In this document: positions 12,601 to 19,581 of the stretch, in pieces
Numbering within the stretch: the first letter of the stretch is position 1
How the letters are laid out: the number at the start of each line of letters is the position of its first letter
Source of the DNA: Antedon mediterranea
Taxonomy: Eukaryota > Echinodermata > Crinoidea > Comatulida > Antedonidae
Length of the DNA stretch: 64,000 nucleotides
Reading direction: 5' to 3'
Assembly: GCF_964355755.1 (NCBI RefSeq)
Contig: NC_092674.1
Coordinates: 26,028,001-26,092,000 of the forward strand
Notes under the pieces: model-generated
What the model was told of the DNA's origin: nothing
Database searches by the model: none
Seen by the model: the letters and a program-made list of their open reading frames with translations, nothing else
Program-made: the position numbers and the translations under genes

Positions 12601-15600
12601 ATAAGGTAATTAGATTTTTTTTTTCCAAATTATATGAAAAATACTGATTTAAACATTTTAACTACAGTACAGTACAATACTGCTCAATAAATTGTACATT
12701 TTGACCTTTACATGTACATACATAAATACATAAACAAGTAAATAATTGTTTGTATCATCTATGTTAGTTGCAATGTATAGATAATTTATGTTGATACATA
12801 CAGTACTGTACAATCACTAATTGTTAAATACTATATTACAACAGAGAATATCATATTACATTGATCTAGGTGTTCACTGCCTTTAAGGCAACCATATTGT
12901 GTCACTCTTTGAATAACGCAAGTTTATCGTTTAAAGTGACAATCTAGTACAATGTCATCTATGAAAATATGACAAACTCTGAAACCACTTAGTCCTATGA
13001 CAGAGGTCTTTAATATCATGAATTTTAAAGCTCTGACTACACTATCAAACTTAGTTTGACAAAAAAAGTATGATTTTCCCAAATATGGTAGTGATATGCT
13101 TAAATATGGTAGTGATATGCTTAAATATGGTAGTTACAGATGACATCATCATGTCCATATATGGGCACATCACATTTTTTTTGTTACATAAAGTTTTATA
13201 GTGTAGACAGAGCTTAAAACAAACTGAACACCCAATAATACATCTTATAAAATAGTACAACTACAATCATCCAACCATTGAATGAAATGTGGGCAGGAAG
13301 GTATGTGATAGAATATGGCCTACTGTACCAGTATGGTGGCCTCAAAATACCTAAACAAAAACTATAAAATGAACGTACAAATTATCTTATACCTTTTTAT
13401 ATATACCTAGTATTGTATTTAAATTTAACTTACTATATAAGTAGTATAAATAGTATAGTGTAGTATTAGTAATGCATACATAAACAACCTGACCTATATT
13501 TAACCAATTGACACGGTACAATCCCTTTAATAATGTCAGCTATTGACAATTTGCGACAAGACAACATTAATTAAAAGGATGACTGAATGCTAAAGATTCT
13601 CAGTTATCTCATCATTCTGCTCCTGTGTTAATACACACTTAATAAAATATGCTTTTTTACTACTTTTCAGAATTTTAAGATTATTTGAATCTTTTTGATT
13701 AAGGACACTTTGGCATCAGTGTTGTTAGTTATAATTATCAAAATCAAAACTATTTTGTTTTACCTGGGCCACAGAAATGGGAGCTAATATAAAAAATAGT
13801 ATAGTAGCTTTTGCTAGGCCATCAACTCCATATGTGGCTCATCAACAGTAGCCATGATCAGCTGATGCTAGAGCATTTTGAATGTCCTATCATTCATGCA
13901 CTACGGGTACAGTATCTTCAGATCCATGGAGTTATGCTTTCGTATCGCAAGCAATGTCATATCATAATTAGCGTCGTAACAGCAAAGTGTTCAGATTTGC
14001 CTAGCTAACACTTTCGTTTCAAACTAATTGTCACCGATTTGGGTGAACATCTGGTATGCAGGAGTAAATTTGATTGGTTACAGGTCCACTAATCTTGTAC
14101 CTTGAGCTGTCGTAACGAACGAAAGAGTAGTGTCATACGAGGTGGCTTCCACTAAACTTTTCCTGGTTCAGACCTATGGAGTTGTACGCTGCGTACAATA
14201 CGAAAGCATAACTCCGTAGGTCTGAACAGGCCCTTAGTCTACAGTATCAATCAATCTCTTTTATTCATCTCATAAAAAAACAATACACATAACAAAAAAG
14301 GAGTAAATTCAAAACAAATTTAAAGATGAAAGGGAAGAAACCCCAAGGGGCTTGTGATATGAGGCCCACTAAAAAACTACAGTAGTTACATTAAGATAAA
14401 TAAATTAAATAAAAAGCATGCATAGACGAATAGATCATGCCATGTAATAATTAAGCAATCATATCTGTATTTCTTACTGTACAAATTTAGGGTTAACATA
14501 ATACATACAACATACTGTAGTTTTGCTAAAGACCAGTATTCATGCATACTGGTTAGTTGAAATAACCTATCATTATTTAAATACCTTTAAATAATCCTAA
14601 AAATGTGTATAATCATTTCTACAACCTTATTGTAGTTTCTGCTAGGCCCGTCAACTCCAGATGTGCCTCATCAATAGCCTTCAGGGCTGACGTGCCATTG
14701 GCCCATTTTAAATGTCCCATATCGTTCATGCCTAGCTTAATATCACTTGTTCGTCGTTCCAGCTTGCGAATCTTCTTCCTAATCTCCTCAACTTCGGATT
14801 TAACGCATTCGTTAACGATACACTGAATAGCAGACTGAAAAAGTCCTGAAAAATCATCCTGGATAAATTTTGTCATCACGGTCATCAGTTTGACCAGAAG
14901 ATTGTCCATCTTCTCGGCGTCCGAATCAAATATTTTTGCCAGTTCACCTCGAACGATCCAGGTCAGTTCCTCGGTGTTGGTCAAATTGTTACAGCATTGA
15001 CCATTACACGTGCAAATCGTGTGGTCTGTCTTGGTAACAGGCATCGGGAAAGTTTTAAATCGAAAACAAAATATTATCACTTCAAATGAATATAACTTGT
15101 TGCATTTACAAAAGTTAATGTTTTTATTTCAAAGGGTGTCAAATTCTTAGAACTAATCACAGGAAATCAACAATTTAAAATGTCAACTTGGCCCAAGTCA
15201 ATTTGAGATTTTAAAAATGCAGTGACCAAATCAGCCAATGAGCTAAGCCGTCAACAACACACGGATGAGGTTGGAATTCATCGGGTCAGTTGATAATCAC
15301 CAGTGCAAAGATTGTCGTTAGTGTTTAATGAAGCGTGAAACGAAATGTAACCGATCATGAAAGTGAATCCGAGTTTTTACAGGAAGCGGTTATTGTTTGA
15401 AATCTATGTGGTAGAAACGATTACGTCGTCCTGTTCGTATTAATCAATCCAGTTGCATCGTTGATGTCATCAACTTTGTGGTTGTGGTGCCAAGTTCAGT
15501 CTACTCCACTTATTGCTCAAATTAGTATGTAAAAATTGGGAATTTTGCCATTTATATACGATCAGTGCTTGATCAAAAATTCTTTCGAACTTGCACACTG

Positions 15601-18600
15601 TAAAGCTCTGTCTACACTATAAAAAAAGTTTGACAAAAAAAGTTTGATGTGTCTAAATATGGTAGTGATATTCCCAAATATGGTAGTGATATGACATCAT
15701 CATATATGGGCACATCACATTTTTTTGTCACATAAAGTTTGATAGTGTAGACAAGGCTTACTGTGTACGTGGTTGTAAACTACCAGCCACCATGCACAGT
15801 AACTGACATACTGTATGTTAAGGCAATGATTCCTCGAACTGTCATTATTAAAACGATAATAAATACAATAGATGTACAGTATTGTTACCAGGTACAGATC
15901 TTGTTATTATTCTCATTTTCAACAACCATTGTTAATGATAGGAACTGCATTGTGTACACAAAGCAATAACAGTAAGTAAAACTCCTATTAAGGGGACAAC
16001 TTGAGACCAGTCAAAAGTGTCCACTTTAACAGCACTGGGTGTCCAATCAATTGGTTGAACATAGCGCTCATGGACGAGGTTCTGTTTCATGGATAAGTGT
16101 TCATTTAACAGGGGTGTCCGTTGAATAAGGGTGTCCTAAAGGAGGTGTTCTACTGCATACAAAATCGACACTACACTGCACTTAAATGTGGCAAGGTGGT
16201 TTTCTTGGATATTAGGACAATACAATATCATTATCATCAAATGAAAAGTTACTGTATATCATTTACTGGATTTTAATAGAAAATTGTGAAACATGCTAAT
16301 TTTTTTTTAATTGTTTCTATAGAAATATTGTACAGTAGTCACACACATTCATAAAATAAAATTCCTGCGATTCAATCAATTGTTTATAGTTTTTAAATGA
16401 TGGGCAAACACACAGATATTAAACCTGTGTTACCTAAAGCATTATACGAGAACAATACAGAAGCTAGGCTTGATTGGGTTTCCAGGGGTAACAGCTGATG
16501 GTAAACAAAAGAAATCTCCTTGGGTACAAAAATGGATAAAATACATGTGTAGGCCTACTGTACAACATTCCTTAAAACAATATTGCATAAAAACTATGTC
16601 TATTTTTGTTTCAAGTTATTTAATAAATATTACCAATACTGTATAATAAAATGTCAATTAAAATGTCATTAATGAGATACTGTAGAACCAAACAAAGTGT
16701 CCCTTTAATAGGGGTACTCTATCTCCTGAATATAGAGATTAACTCTTGTATAAAAACATTGTCCATGTTAGTTCCACAGGAAAATGTCCCTTCATTAGGG
16801 GTGTCCCACATAGAGGTCCTACATTTAATAATATCATAATAATATAAACGGTTTTCATAATTATAAGATACTGTATATTTAAAATTCATAAATTATCAAA
16901 TTAGATTCAAGCTAGGCTACATGGGTTTTGAATTAGGCATAAACAGAAAACCTACCAGTATTTATCTAATGTTGACATAACAGAGGAAAACCAATTATGT
17001 ACTAATCCACATAGATAGAATACTGGACAACACATGTGCTGGCAGGGGATACAATTAATGACAAATATGTCAATCTGCATAATTTCCAATTAAATTATAT
17101 GGCAGTCATTTAAACATCTAAACAGCTTGACATATTTCAGTATTTCAAATATTAGATGTTATGATGTTATTAAACTCTGTCTACACTATCAAACTAGTGT
17201 GTTTGAAAACAAAAAAAAGTGATGTGCCCAAATATGGTAGTGATATAACCAAATATGGTAGTGATATGACATCATAATGTTCATATATAGGCACACATTT
17301 TTTTGTTACATAAAATTTGATAGTGTAGACTACAGTAGGTAGGCTATTCAATTAAAGACTCTTTCAACTGTGGTTGAATTACTGTAGATCCCAAAACAAA
17401 TGCTAAAGTAACTCTGTGATAAAACTATGAAACCGGTGCATATTAAAAAGGGGCGGATCCAGAATGTTGGGAGGGGCTGGACAGGTGCAAATAAGGGTAC
17501 AGTACTCTCTTCCAACAATTAAAAAGGGTGGGAGGGGCAGTTTTACTGTATCAAACATGCATAGAGTGTTACTGTATCCCTGACAATCTTTTTACATTTA
17601 TTTCAATGAATATATTAGTGATTTGAACTAGTATGTTATACTGTATGTCAGTAATATAGTAATAAGTATTATATTACTCTTTATTATTATTATTAGTATT
17701 ATTATTTAATTTAACAAGTTTTATACGTTATGATACTGTAGGTAAGTCAACAAAATATTATGATACAGTCCTTTCAAGCAGTTACATTTGCTTTATATAA
17801 TGGTAACCAGCTAACAACTTTAAAGTATTGAGAACAAATTTTAGGCCTAGACTTAATTTCAATACTAAAAGCTATGCCTAAAACTAACCAACTTGTTTAG
17901 CGTGCCTTGCCAAATAAGTTAATCATAAATGGAGTTTGTCCCAAGGCTATTCTAACATATATATACTGGTTTAACTAATTAGTTTGCCTCACCTCTACTC
18001 TACTACTATTAGTTGTACTGCTTTTTTAATGCCGGCCCAATATGAGACGGTATTGATTGGGCTGGTGGTAGGTATAGAATAGTACAAAAACATTGTGGTC
18101 CTTAATTAGGTTGTAATCGAACCCTGTAAAGATGAAGTATAGTTTGCCCAGAGAGAGTAGTAGGCCTGCCATAGCCTTCTTTATATAATAAATATGGATG
18201 CCAATAAATATAGGCCTAGGCTAGGCCTAGCCTATTTAATCTAAAAATAAAATGCAATTCAATAAAAACTTACCAACTATCTTCATCTTCTTCACAATCA
18301 ATAGGGTGTAAATGAAAGTCTATAGTCTTGACACTGTCCAAAGATGAATTTAAATCTACCTTTCCATTACTATTAGATGAATGTACAGGCGATCCCCCTA
18401 CAGGAGAAGAATTGTTTAGGCCTAGGCCTACGTGTGCATTTGTATCCGCATCGTTGATCAGCGAGGAGGAACCGTTTTTCCCCCGGCCAAGTTCGGGGGT
18501 CACGATAGAGTTTGCTTTACTCCTCAACAATTCGTTCTGTTTTTCGAGTTTTTTTACAAGATCCTGAAGTTTCTTGACTTCGATTTCAGGGTCAACATTA

Positions 18601-18620
18601 GCCCCCATTTTCTGGTTCAA
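633..18620 (-). CDS. SLAIN: SLAIN motif family protein (SLAIN1/2-like), 3' end outside window
   Basis: Exons, first to last on the minus strand: 18620-18274, 12535-12387, 12030-11962, 11686-11492, 11001-10792, 2295-2191, 734-633. Each has AG/GT borders and the phases join without a break. Exon 1 encodes an N-terminal coiled coil (KKLQDLVKKLEKQNELLRSK), very like the start of vertebrate SLAIN2. The exon 1/2 junction gives an acidic stretch followed by SWLYMSP, then AKKSLQAKLDEV; exon 4 has DVTDVQILAKMQED. All are SLAIN landmarks. Known role of the family: microtubule plus-end tracking, linking CLIP/EB proteins with the XMAP215/ch-TOG polymerase. Exons 5-7 are Ser/Arg-rich, then acidic, and match SLAIN only weakly; they are included on phase and splice sites. 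Start chosen at 18620; an in-frame Met at 18608 is the alternative. Introns hold a DIRS element and many MITEs. Exons 1-4 sure, 6-7 moderate. Confidence 0.85.
735..2190. other. SLAIN intron 6, with a MITE-like element at about 1238-1406
   Basis: AT-rich intron between exons 6 and 7. At about 1238-1406 the ends (ACAGTATAGTCTACTCTC... and its inverted copy ...GAGAGAGTTGACTGTATT) mark a short inverted-repeat element. Otherwise poly(A/T) tracts; no coding signal seen. Confidence 0.5.
2901..3070 (+). repeat. DIRS inverted terminal repeat, left copy
   Basis: 170 bp that reads as the reverse complement of 8042-8211 with no mismatch seen by eye. Outside it, at about 2862-2900, is the left-end-specific extension that recurs inverted in the internal complementary region. 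Confidence 0.93.
3107..3203 (+). repeat. DIRS internal complementary region
   Basis: Its left half (to about 3159) is the reverse complement of the left outer end (2862-2918); its right half (from about 3160) is the reverse complement of the right outer end (about 8187-8229). It therefore joins both termini back to back, as needed for the circular replication intermediate of DIRS elements. Confidence 0.9.
3267..6134 (-). CDS. DIRS element tyrosine recombinase (long overlapping ORF)
   Basis: A 955-codon open frame; only about the last 330 codons (roughly 4262-3267) look like a protein domain. There a phage-integrase-type fold shows an N-terminal SAM-like part (STLAVYNSRLKHF...) and a catalytic part with Arg at about 776/777 (KRRGELHAL), His899 and Arg902 (HQVRG) and the nucleophile Tyr935 (TSHYLSD). 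The R-H-R-Y set is complete. It would integrate the circular DNA form. The upstream 620 codons lie antiphase under the RT-RNase H ORF and resemble nothing known, being Ser/Arg/Pro-rich as expected of a shifted frame. The real start is therefore unclear: it may lie near 4300, or expression may use frameshifting or re-initiation. The C-terminus lies about 60 bp before the internal complementary region. Confidence 0.88.
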   Translation of the reverse strand: MGDPDHRQMGSLHRDTRVSYRILEPSGERRCPAHEDSVRAGKESSAHDGPRSTAPERSCGACSKRTTYDPGTRIHRFPRPEKIGRLATHPKPQKSEQAVHPAPQVQDGDCLIYPVGAKTRGLGSHNRLERRVLSRAYCARTPELAALPHSRSGIPIRSSAVRPLNGPTSVYSSSENPGGVLSSTRHQSFHVLRRLVDRGPVQGPAAEQLIFCPPRDGTSRVHNKRGEVMSSPFSEPSVSRSPNKFGYGPCVPIHRACGQGKNCSAASYQCSGSDGVRLATHLGVTGQLRRPRSVLPVKDAASTSAPSGSIPPKIGLSTQSGSNECVHYLASRMVARGRQVTCGHTYTKVNSGCPCGNGRIRGRLGRSHTVSGHSRLRPLVARGDARPHQPARTLGSRALVGGSSSPSGESPCSRQFRQHNRRGIHKQARGYTVPHAMLPHVDVANVVYKTQHPTVSGPHCGSSEHSGGRTVPSTSTSYGMASPSNNRHPNLQPLWAAPCRSVCDVRQHAAPDVLQSISGCTCVGGGCPVHTMGQPLGICLSTDFNTATGPDAHSAPSMPSPTNSAVLAQAAVVSTASRPSVRSAVTSSDSERLADAGPSSVCSTEPHIPRPDCMAIVRDRFRDSGIPDGPAALAAKSRRESTLAVYNSRLKHFFEWCKRQKTDPMKVTLGQVCAFLHYLFESGLQVRTVSGYRSALAAVIPNFKDGSTISSSPAISSLLRGMFRERPPTKALIPRWDVNVVLAALMRPPFEPLSRASLYNLTLKTAFLIALASCKRRGELHALSLEPGHIRFERGGARLVFRKDFLAKSQTLNFSPPTVFIPTIAAYSGVEEDRLWCPVRALKFYIKRTESIRVSASHLFISTVAPFRPAARSTLANWVVAAIRAGYDSTNTPPPAHMHQVRGIAASWALFAGVPLPDILQAAWWRSQSTFTSHYLSDTSANQSTVAASILKPRH
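4184..6166 (-). CDS. DIRS element reverse transcriptase-RNase H polyprotein
   Basis: A 660-residue ORF. The reverse transcriptase spans about residues 60-260, with the first catalytic Asp in TIDLKDAYFHVP (Asp138) and the YLDD box at 202-205. RNase H spans about 365-482, with acidic residues in VETDAS (Asp369), LLELWA (Glu403), NSDNT (Asp428) and VADALS (Asp479). All catalytic positions are present. A conserved-looking tail (about 500-600, with VDLFA, VDALS, YAFPP and APYWPRQPWFP) follows; in DIRS elements this region after RNase H has been described as methyltransferase-like, but I cannot confirm that fold here. The ORF overlaps the long recombinase frame over nearly its whole length, in a different frame. 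It copies the element RNA into DNA. Confidence 0.92.
   Translation of the reverse strand: MGGRLKRFSRVWETLTTDRWVLSTVTHGYRIEFSSPPVSGGARHTRIPSEPEKSQALMTGLEALLQKGAVVHVQKEQLTIPGHESTVFLAQKKSGDWRPILNLKSLNKRYIRPRRFRMETVSSILLGLRRGDWAATIDLKDAYFHVPIAQEHQSWLRFRIHDQVYQFVALPFGLSTAPRVFTRLVRTLAAFFHQHGIRVFMYLDDWLIVAQSRDQLLSSLSFVRLVTEQAGFIINEEKSCLLPSQNPLYLGAQINLVTGRACPSIERVAKARTAVLHLINAQAPTAYDWLRTLGSLASFVALVPFCRLRMRPLHLHLLAAYRPRSDSLHKVVPTNAFIISHLEWWLVEDRLLVGTPIQRSIPDVRVETDASEVGWGGHIPSPDIRVSGLWSPEETRAHINLLELWAVERSLEALLPHLANRHVLVNSDNTTVVAYINRQGGTRSPTLCCHTWTLLMWCIRHNIQLSAAHIAGRLNIVADALSRPLLRPTEWRLLPIIATQIFNHFGRPHVDLFATSGNTQLPTFCSRYRDAHAWAVDALSIPWDNLWAYAFPPISILPLVLTHIQRHQCRVLLIAPYWPRQPWFPLLLGLLYDQPLRLPIRNDLLTQGRARFALPNLISLDLTVWPLSGIVSETQAFQMVRPPSRRNPDGNPLLLSTIAD
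6207..7736 (-). CDS. DIRS element Gag-like protein (ORF1)
   Basis: A 509-residue ORF, first in the element. The N-terminus is Cys/His-rich (Cys6, Cys9, His21, Cys24, Cys27, Cys30, Cys36, Cys39), a likely zinc-binding module. The middle is acidic and Pro-rich. A helical-looking region lies around residues 280-400, and the C-terminus is strongly basic with Arg/Gly/Pro/Gln-rich stretches, fitting nucleic-acid binding. By position and composition it is the structural (Gag-like) protein of a DIRS element, which would package the RNA in a cytoplasmic particle; there is no conserved catalytic motif. It ends 41 bases before the RT frame begins and is in the same frame as the recombinase ORF. The start is the first Met (MPKQEC), just before the Cys cluster. 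Confidence 0.8.
   Translation of the reverse strand: MPKQECVKCRGPRSTVKWDRHLECIHCRTCTELSPCDVCVRWTPSKFKSLPKPKERTEAVPPPEVGTADTAGPPAVAPEVSLPDMPAPAAASAVPGVNEISPGLLQAIVAAVRALPRDEPEVPSQIRPPPHIPYIDVGPQQTSFFDGSSVRQRDYDSDRTMASLSDDDRDSLREQAGPGEEGLQALVMRTVPAVLSFLGVDFTYREPKHTPSSKRFSTFGVRTPFKKVSSCPVTPLDPELVERVELIAKESKIRRPMPYSLSSAFPVPQKQFELYIAAPSVPEAAKERVREDQNLDPSRTNFLKPSESRTEDVLTSVDRAARETLRAASMAGYLLSFLADPEHPPQGDSDVIALLQQIMGLVVDQQATISLSAAAARRVNVLGATDIAPTDFRRFTTSDSFGAQDLFFGSFSQKEDKWAREREARRETRARFPQKRRASNSRSRTAARPPPVPAAPQQMQPPPPPPAQPMQSQASTSRQASHPPRGMRNRGGKGATNRSGRRYYNVKRR
8042..8211 (-). repeat. DIRS inverted terminal repeat, right copy
   Basis: Reverse complement of 2901-3070. The right-specific extension (about 8212-8229) follows. 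As the 5' end of the minus-strand element, this repeat should carry the element promoter. Confidence 0.93.
8577..8737. repeat. Hairpin-forming inverted repeat (MITE-like)
   Basis: About 160 bp with long inverted arms: GGGAAGGGTTTGGGAGCAAT near 8630-8649 returns inverted near 8695-8714, with outer TTTATCGCAAAT / ATTTGCAATAAA ends. Lies in SLAIN intron 5 to the right of the DIRS element. Confidence 0.7.
9437..9779. repeat. MITE-like element, 'TTAAAGATGTATTGTCCCCC' family (M4)
   Basis: Terminal inverted repeats: CTTAAAGATGTATTGTCACC at the left, GGGGGACAATACATCTTTAAG at the right. Related copies: 36483-36781, 38335-38512 and 57881-58034. An M1 element starts exactly at its right end. Confidence 0.75.
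9780..9966. repeat. MITE-like element, 'CTCTGTCTACACTATCAAA' family (M1), copy 1
   Basis: Ends AGCTCTGTATACACTATCAAAC and GTTTGATAGTGTAGACAG; the inside repeats the word AAATATGGTAGTGATATG. It abuts the M4 element, so one inserted at or beside the terminus of the other. Confidence 0.75.
9968..10112. repeat. MITE-like element, 'CCTGTTCAGACCTACGGAG' family (M5)
   Basis: Left end CAGATCTATGGGATTAGGCTT and right end TAGGTCTGAACAGG are imperfect inverted copies. Related sequence: about 13913-14230, including a compact hairpin at 14162-14230. Confidence 0.55.
12106..12206. repeat. M1 MITE-like element, short hairpin copy
   Basis: About 100 bp, near-perfect palindrome: GAGCTCTGTCTACACTATCAAA ... 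TTTGATAGTTTAGACAGAGCTT around a GATGTGTGATGCACATC centre. In SLAIN intron 2/1 region, just left of exon 2. Confidence 0.8.
13029..13216. repeat. M1 MITE-like element
   Basis: Ends AGCTCTGACTACACTATCAAAC / GTTTTATAGTGTAGACAGAGCTT, with three TATGGTAGT units inside. In SLAIN intron 1. Confidence 0.78.
13913..14230. repeat. M5 element, composite copy with a hairpin at its right end
   Basis: Starts with TTCAGATCCATGGAGTTATGC and ends with ACTCCGTAGGTCTGAACAGG. The part at 14162-14230 is a self-contained hairpin, so a second copy may be nested. In SLAIN intron 1. Confidence 0.5.
14619..15044 (-). CDS. Unrecognised intronic ORF with coiled-coil character
   Basis: A 142-codon ORF from the Met at 15044 (153 codons if started at 15080) inside SLAIN intron 1, same strand. 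It begins with a Cys cluster (CTCNGQCC), then a mostly helical, charged region (DSDAEKMDNLL..., EVEEIRKKIRKLERR) that looks coiled-coil. I do not recognise the protein. A TATA-like run (GTATATAAATG on the minus strand, near 15554-15565) lies about 510 bp upstream. Downstream, about 14250-14400, minus-strand sequence ending GATGAATAAAAGAGATTGATTG resembles a retroelement 3' tail. It could be a gag/ORF1-like remnant of a non-LTR element, a nested gene, or an unused frame. No clear splice sites tie it to SLAIN. Confidence 0.35.
   Translation of the reverse strand: MPVTKTDHTICTCNGQCCNNLTNTEELTWIVRGELAKIFDSDAEKMDNLLVKLMTVMTKFIQDDFSGLFQSAIQCIVNECVKSEVEEIRKKIRKLERRTSDIKLGMNDMGHLKWANGTSALKAIDEAHLELTGLAETTIRL
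15603..15760. repeat. M1 MITE-like element
   Basis: AGCTCTGTCTACACTAT start, GTTTGATAGTGTAGACAAGGC end, two AAATATGGTAGTGATAT units inside. In SLAIN intron 1. Confidence 0.78.
15978..16155. repeat. M3 MITE-like element
   Basis: CTCCTATTAAGGGGACA at the left and an inverted GGTGTCCTAAAGGAGGTGTTCTACTGC at the right. SLAIN intron 1; a shorter relative is at about 16690-16825. Confidence 0.55.
17172..17332. repeat. M1 MITE-like element
   Basis: ACTCTGTCTACACTATCAAAC start and ATTTGATAGTGTAGAC end with two TATGGTAGTGATAT units. SLAIN intron 1. Confidence 0.75.
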
Positions 18621-19309
18621 ATAAATGATAGTGTCGCTCTTTTAAGAGCTAGTTGTACTTCCATAAATTTGTTATGTTGTCATTTTTCTGACTCACTCTT
18701 TTCTCTGATCCGCCTTCTCAAACTCCGCCATTGGTATAAACATAAAATGAGGGCGCTGTTTAAGTTTATGAAAAATAATTTTTTTTGCAAGCGACCAAAA
18801 CAATGAGAGCGCTATTTATTTTTAAAATTAGAGCCATATTATTATAAAAGGATCTGTTTTAGATTTAATTAATAATAATAAACTTTTTTTAAAAACTCCG
18901 AACAAGTAATGCCAACGCTCAGTTTGAAAAAAAAAACAAGACAGGTACTAATTAAAATCTACATTTCTTTGGAACTTTAATAACATAATGATGATCAAAA
19001 TTCAGAAAAGTAGAACGTTTGAACACATTTCATTATTTCTAATTTTGATAAATAAGTCTCCACCTGAATTGCGTAAAAAAAGATGTGTGCTATGCATTGC
19101 TCAATTTTTACTTTACGGTATATGGGGATAATAGATTGATTTGATTTGAACTTAGTATTATATTTTATTACTTTTAATCATTGATATAAATAAAATGTAT
19201 TGAGTTCCCGAGTGTATTTTTTCTCAAATAAATGATAAATAACTGTATGATAGAAAACCATGGCTTGATGGTGGACCATTAACATTAAAACATGGTTGTT
19301 GATCGATAT
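18621..19309. other. Region between the SLAIN start and the channel array
   Basis: Holds the presumed SLAIN 5'UTR and promoter (18621-18800 is the least AT-rich part) and, further right, DNA ending where the A/B duplication unit begins (about 19310). The plus-strand ORFs here are shadows. No TATA box I would defend. Confidence 0.4.
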
Positions 19310-19546
19310 TTGTTTTGGATTACTAAACACACTTAATATAAAAACATTATCATACAAAATATATTCACACATTCTACTATACTTCCTATACACATAATAT
19401 GGATGCAAATTTACATCTAAATACAAGTAAATACATTAACGAAATACTTCCAAGTTTCACTAAGCTAAACCTCAAACAAATACGTAATTCTCGTTCATTT
19501 CCATCGTCCCATCGGATAAAACGTTCACAAAGTCTTCACATATGCC

Positions 19547-19552
19547 TTTATT
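19547..19552 (-). terminator. Possible poly(A) signal of gene A
   Basis: AATAAA on the minus strand about 30 bases after the stop codon; the same word sits at the same distance after gene B (25541-25546). Confidence 0.4.
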
Positions 19553-19581
19553 GACGCATTGTTTACTTCGTAACGCGTTGC

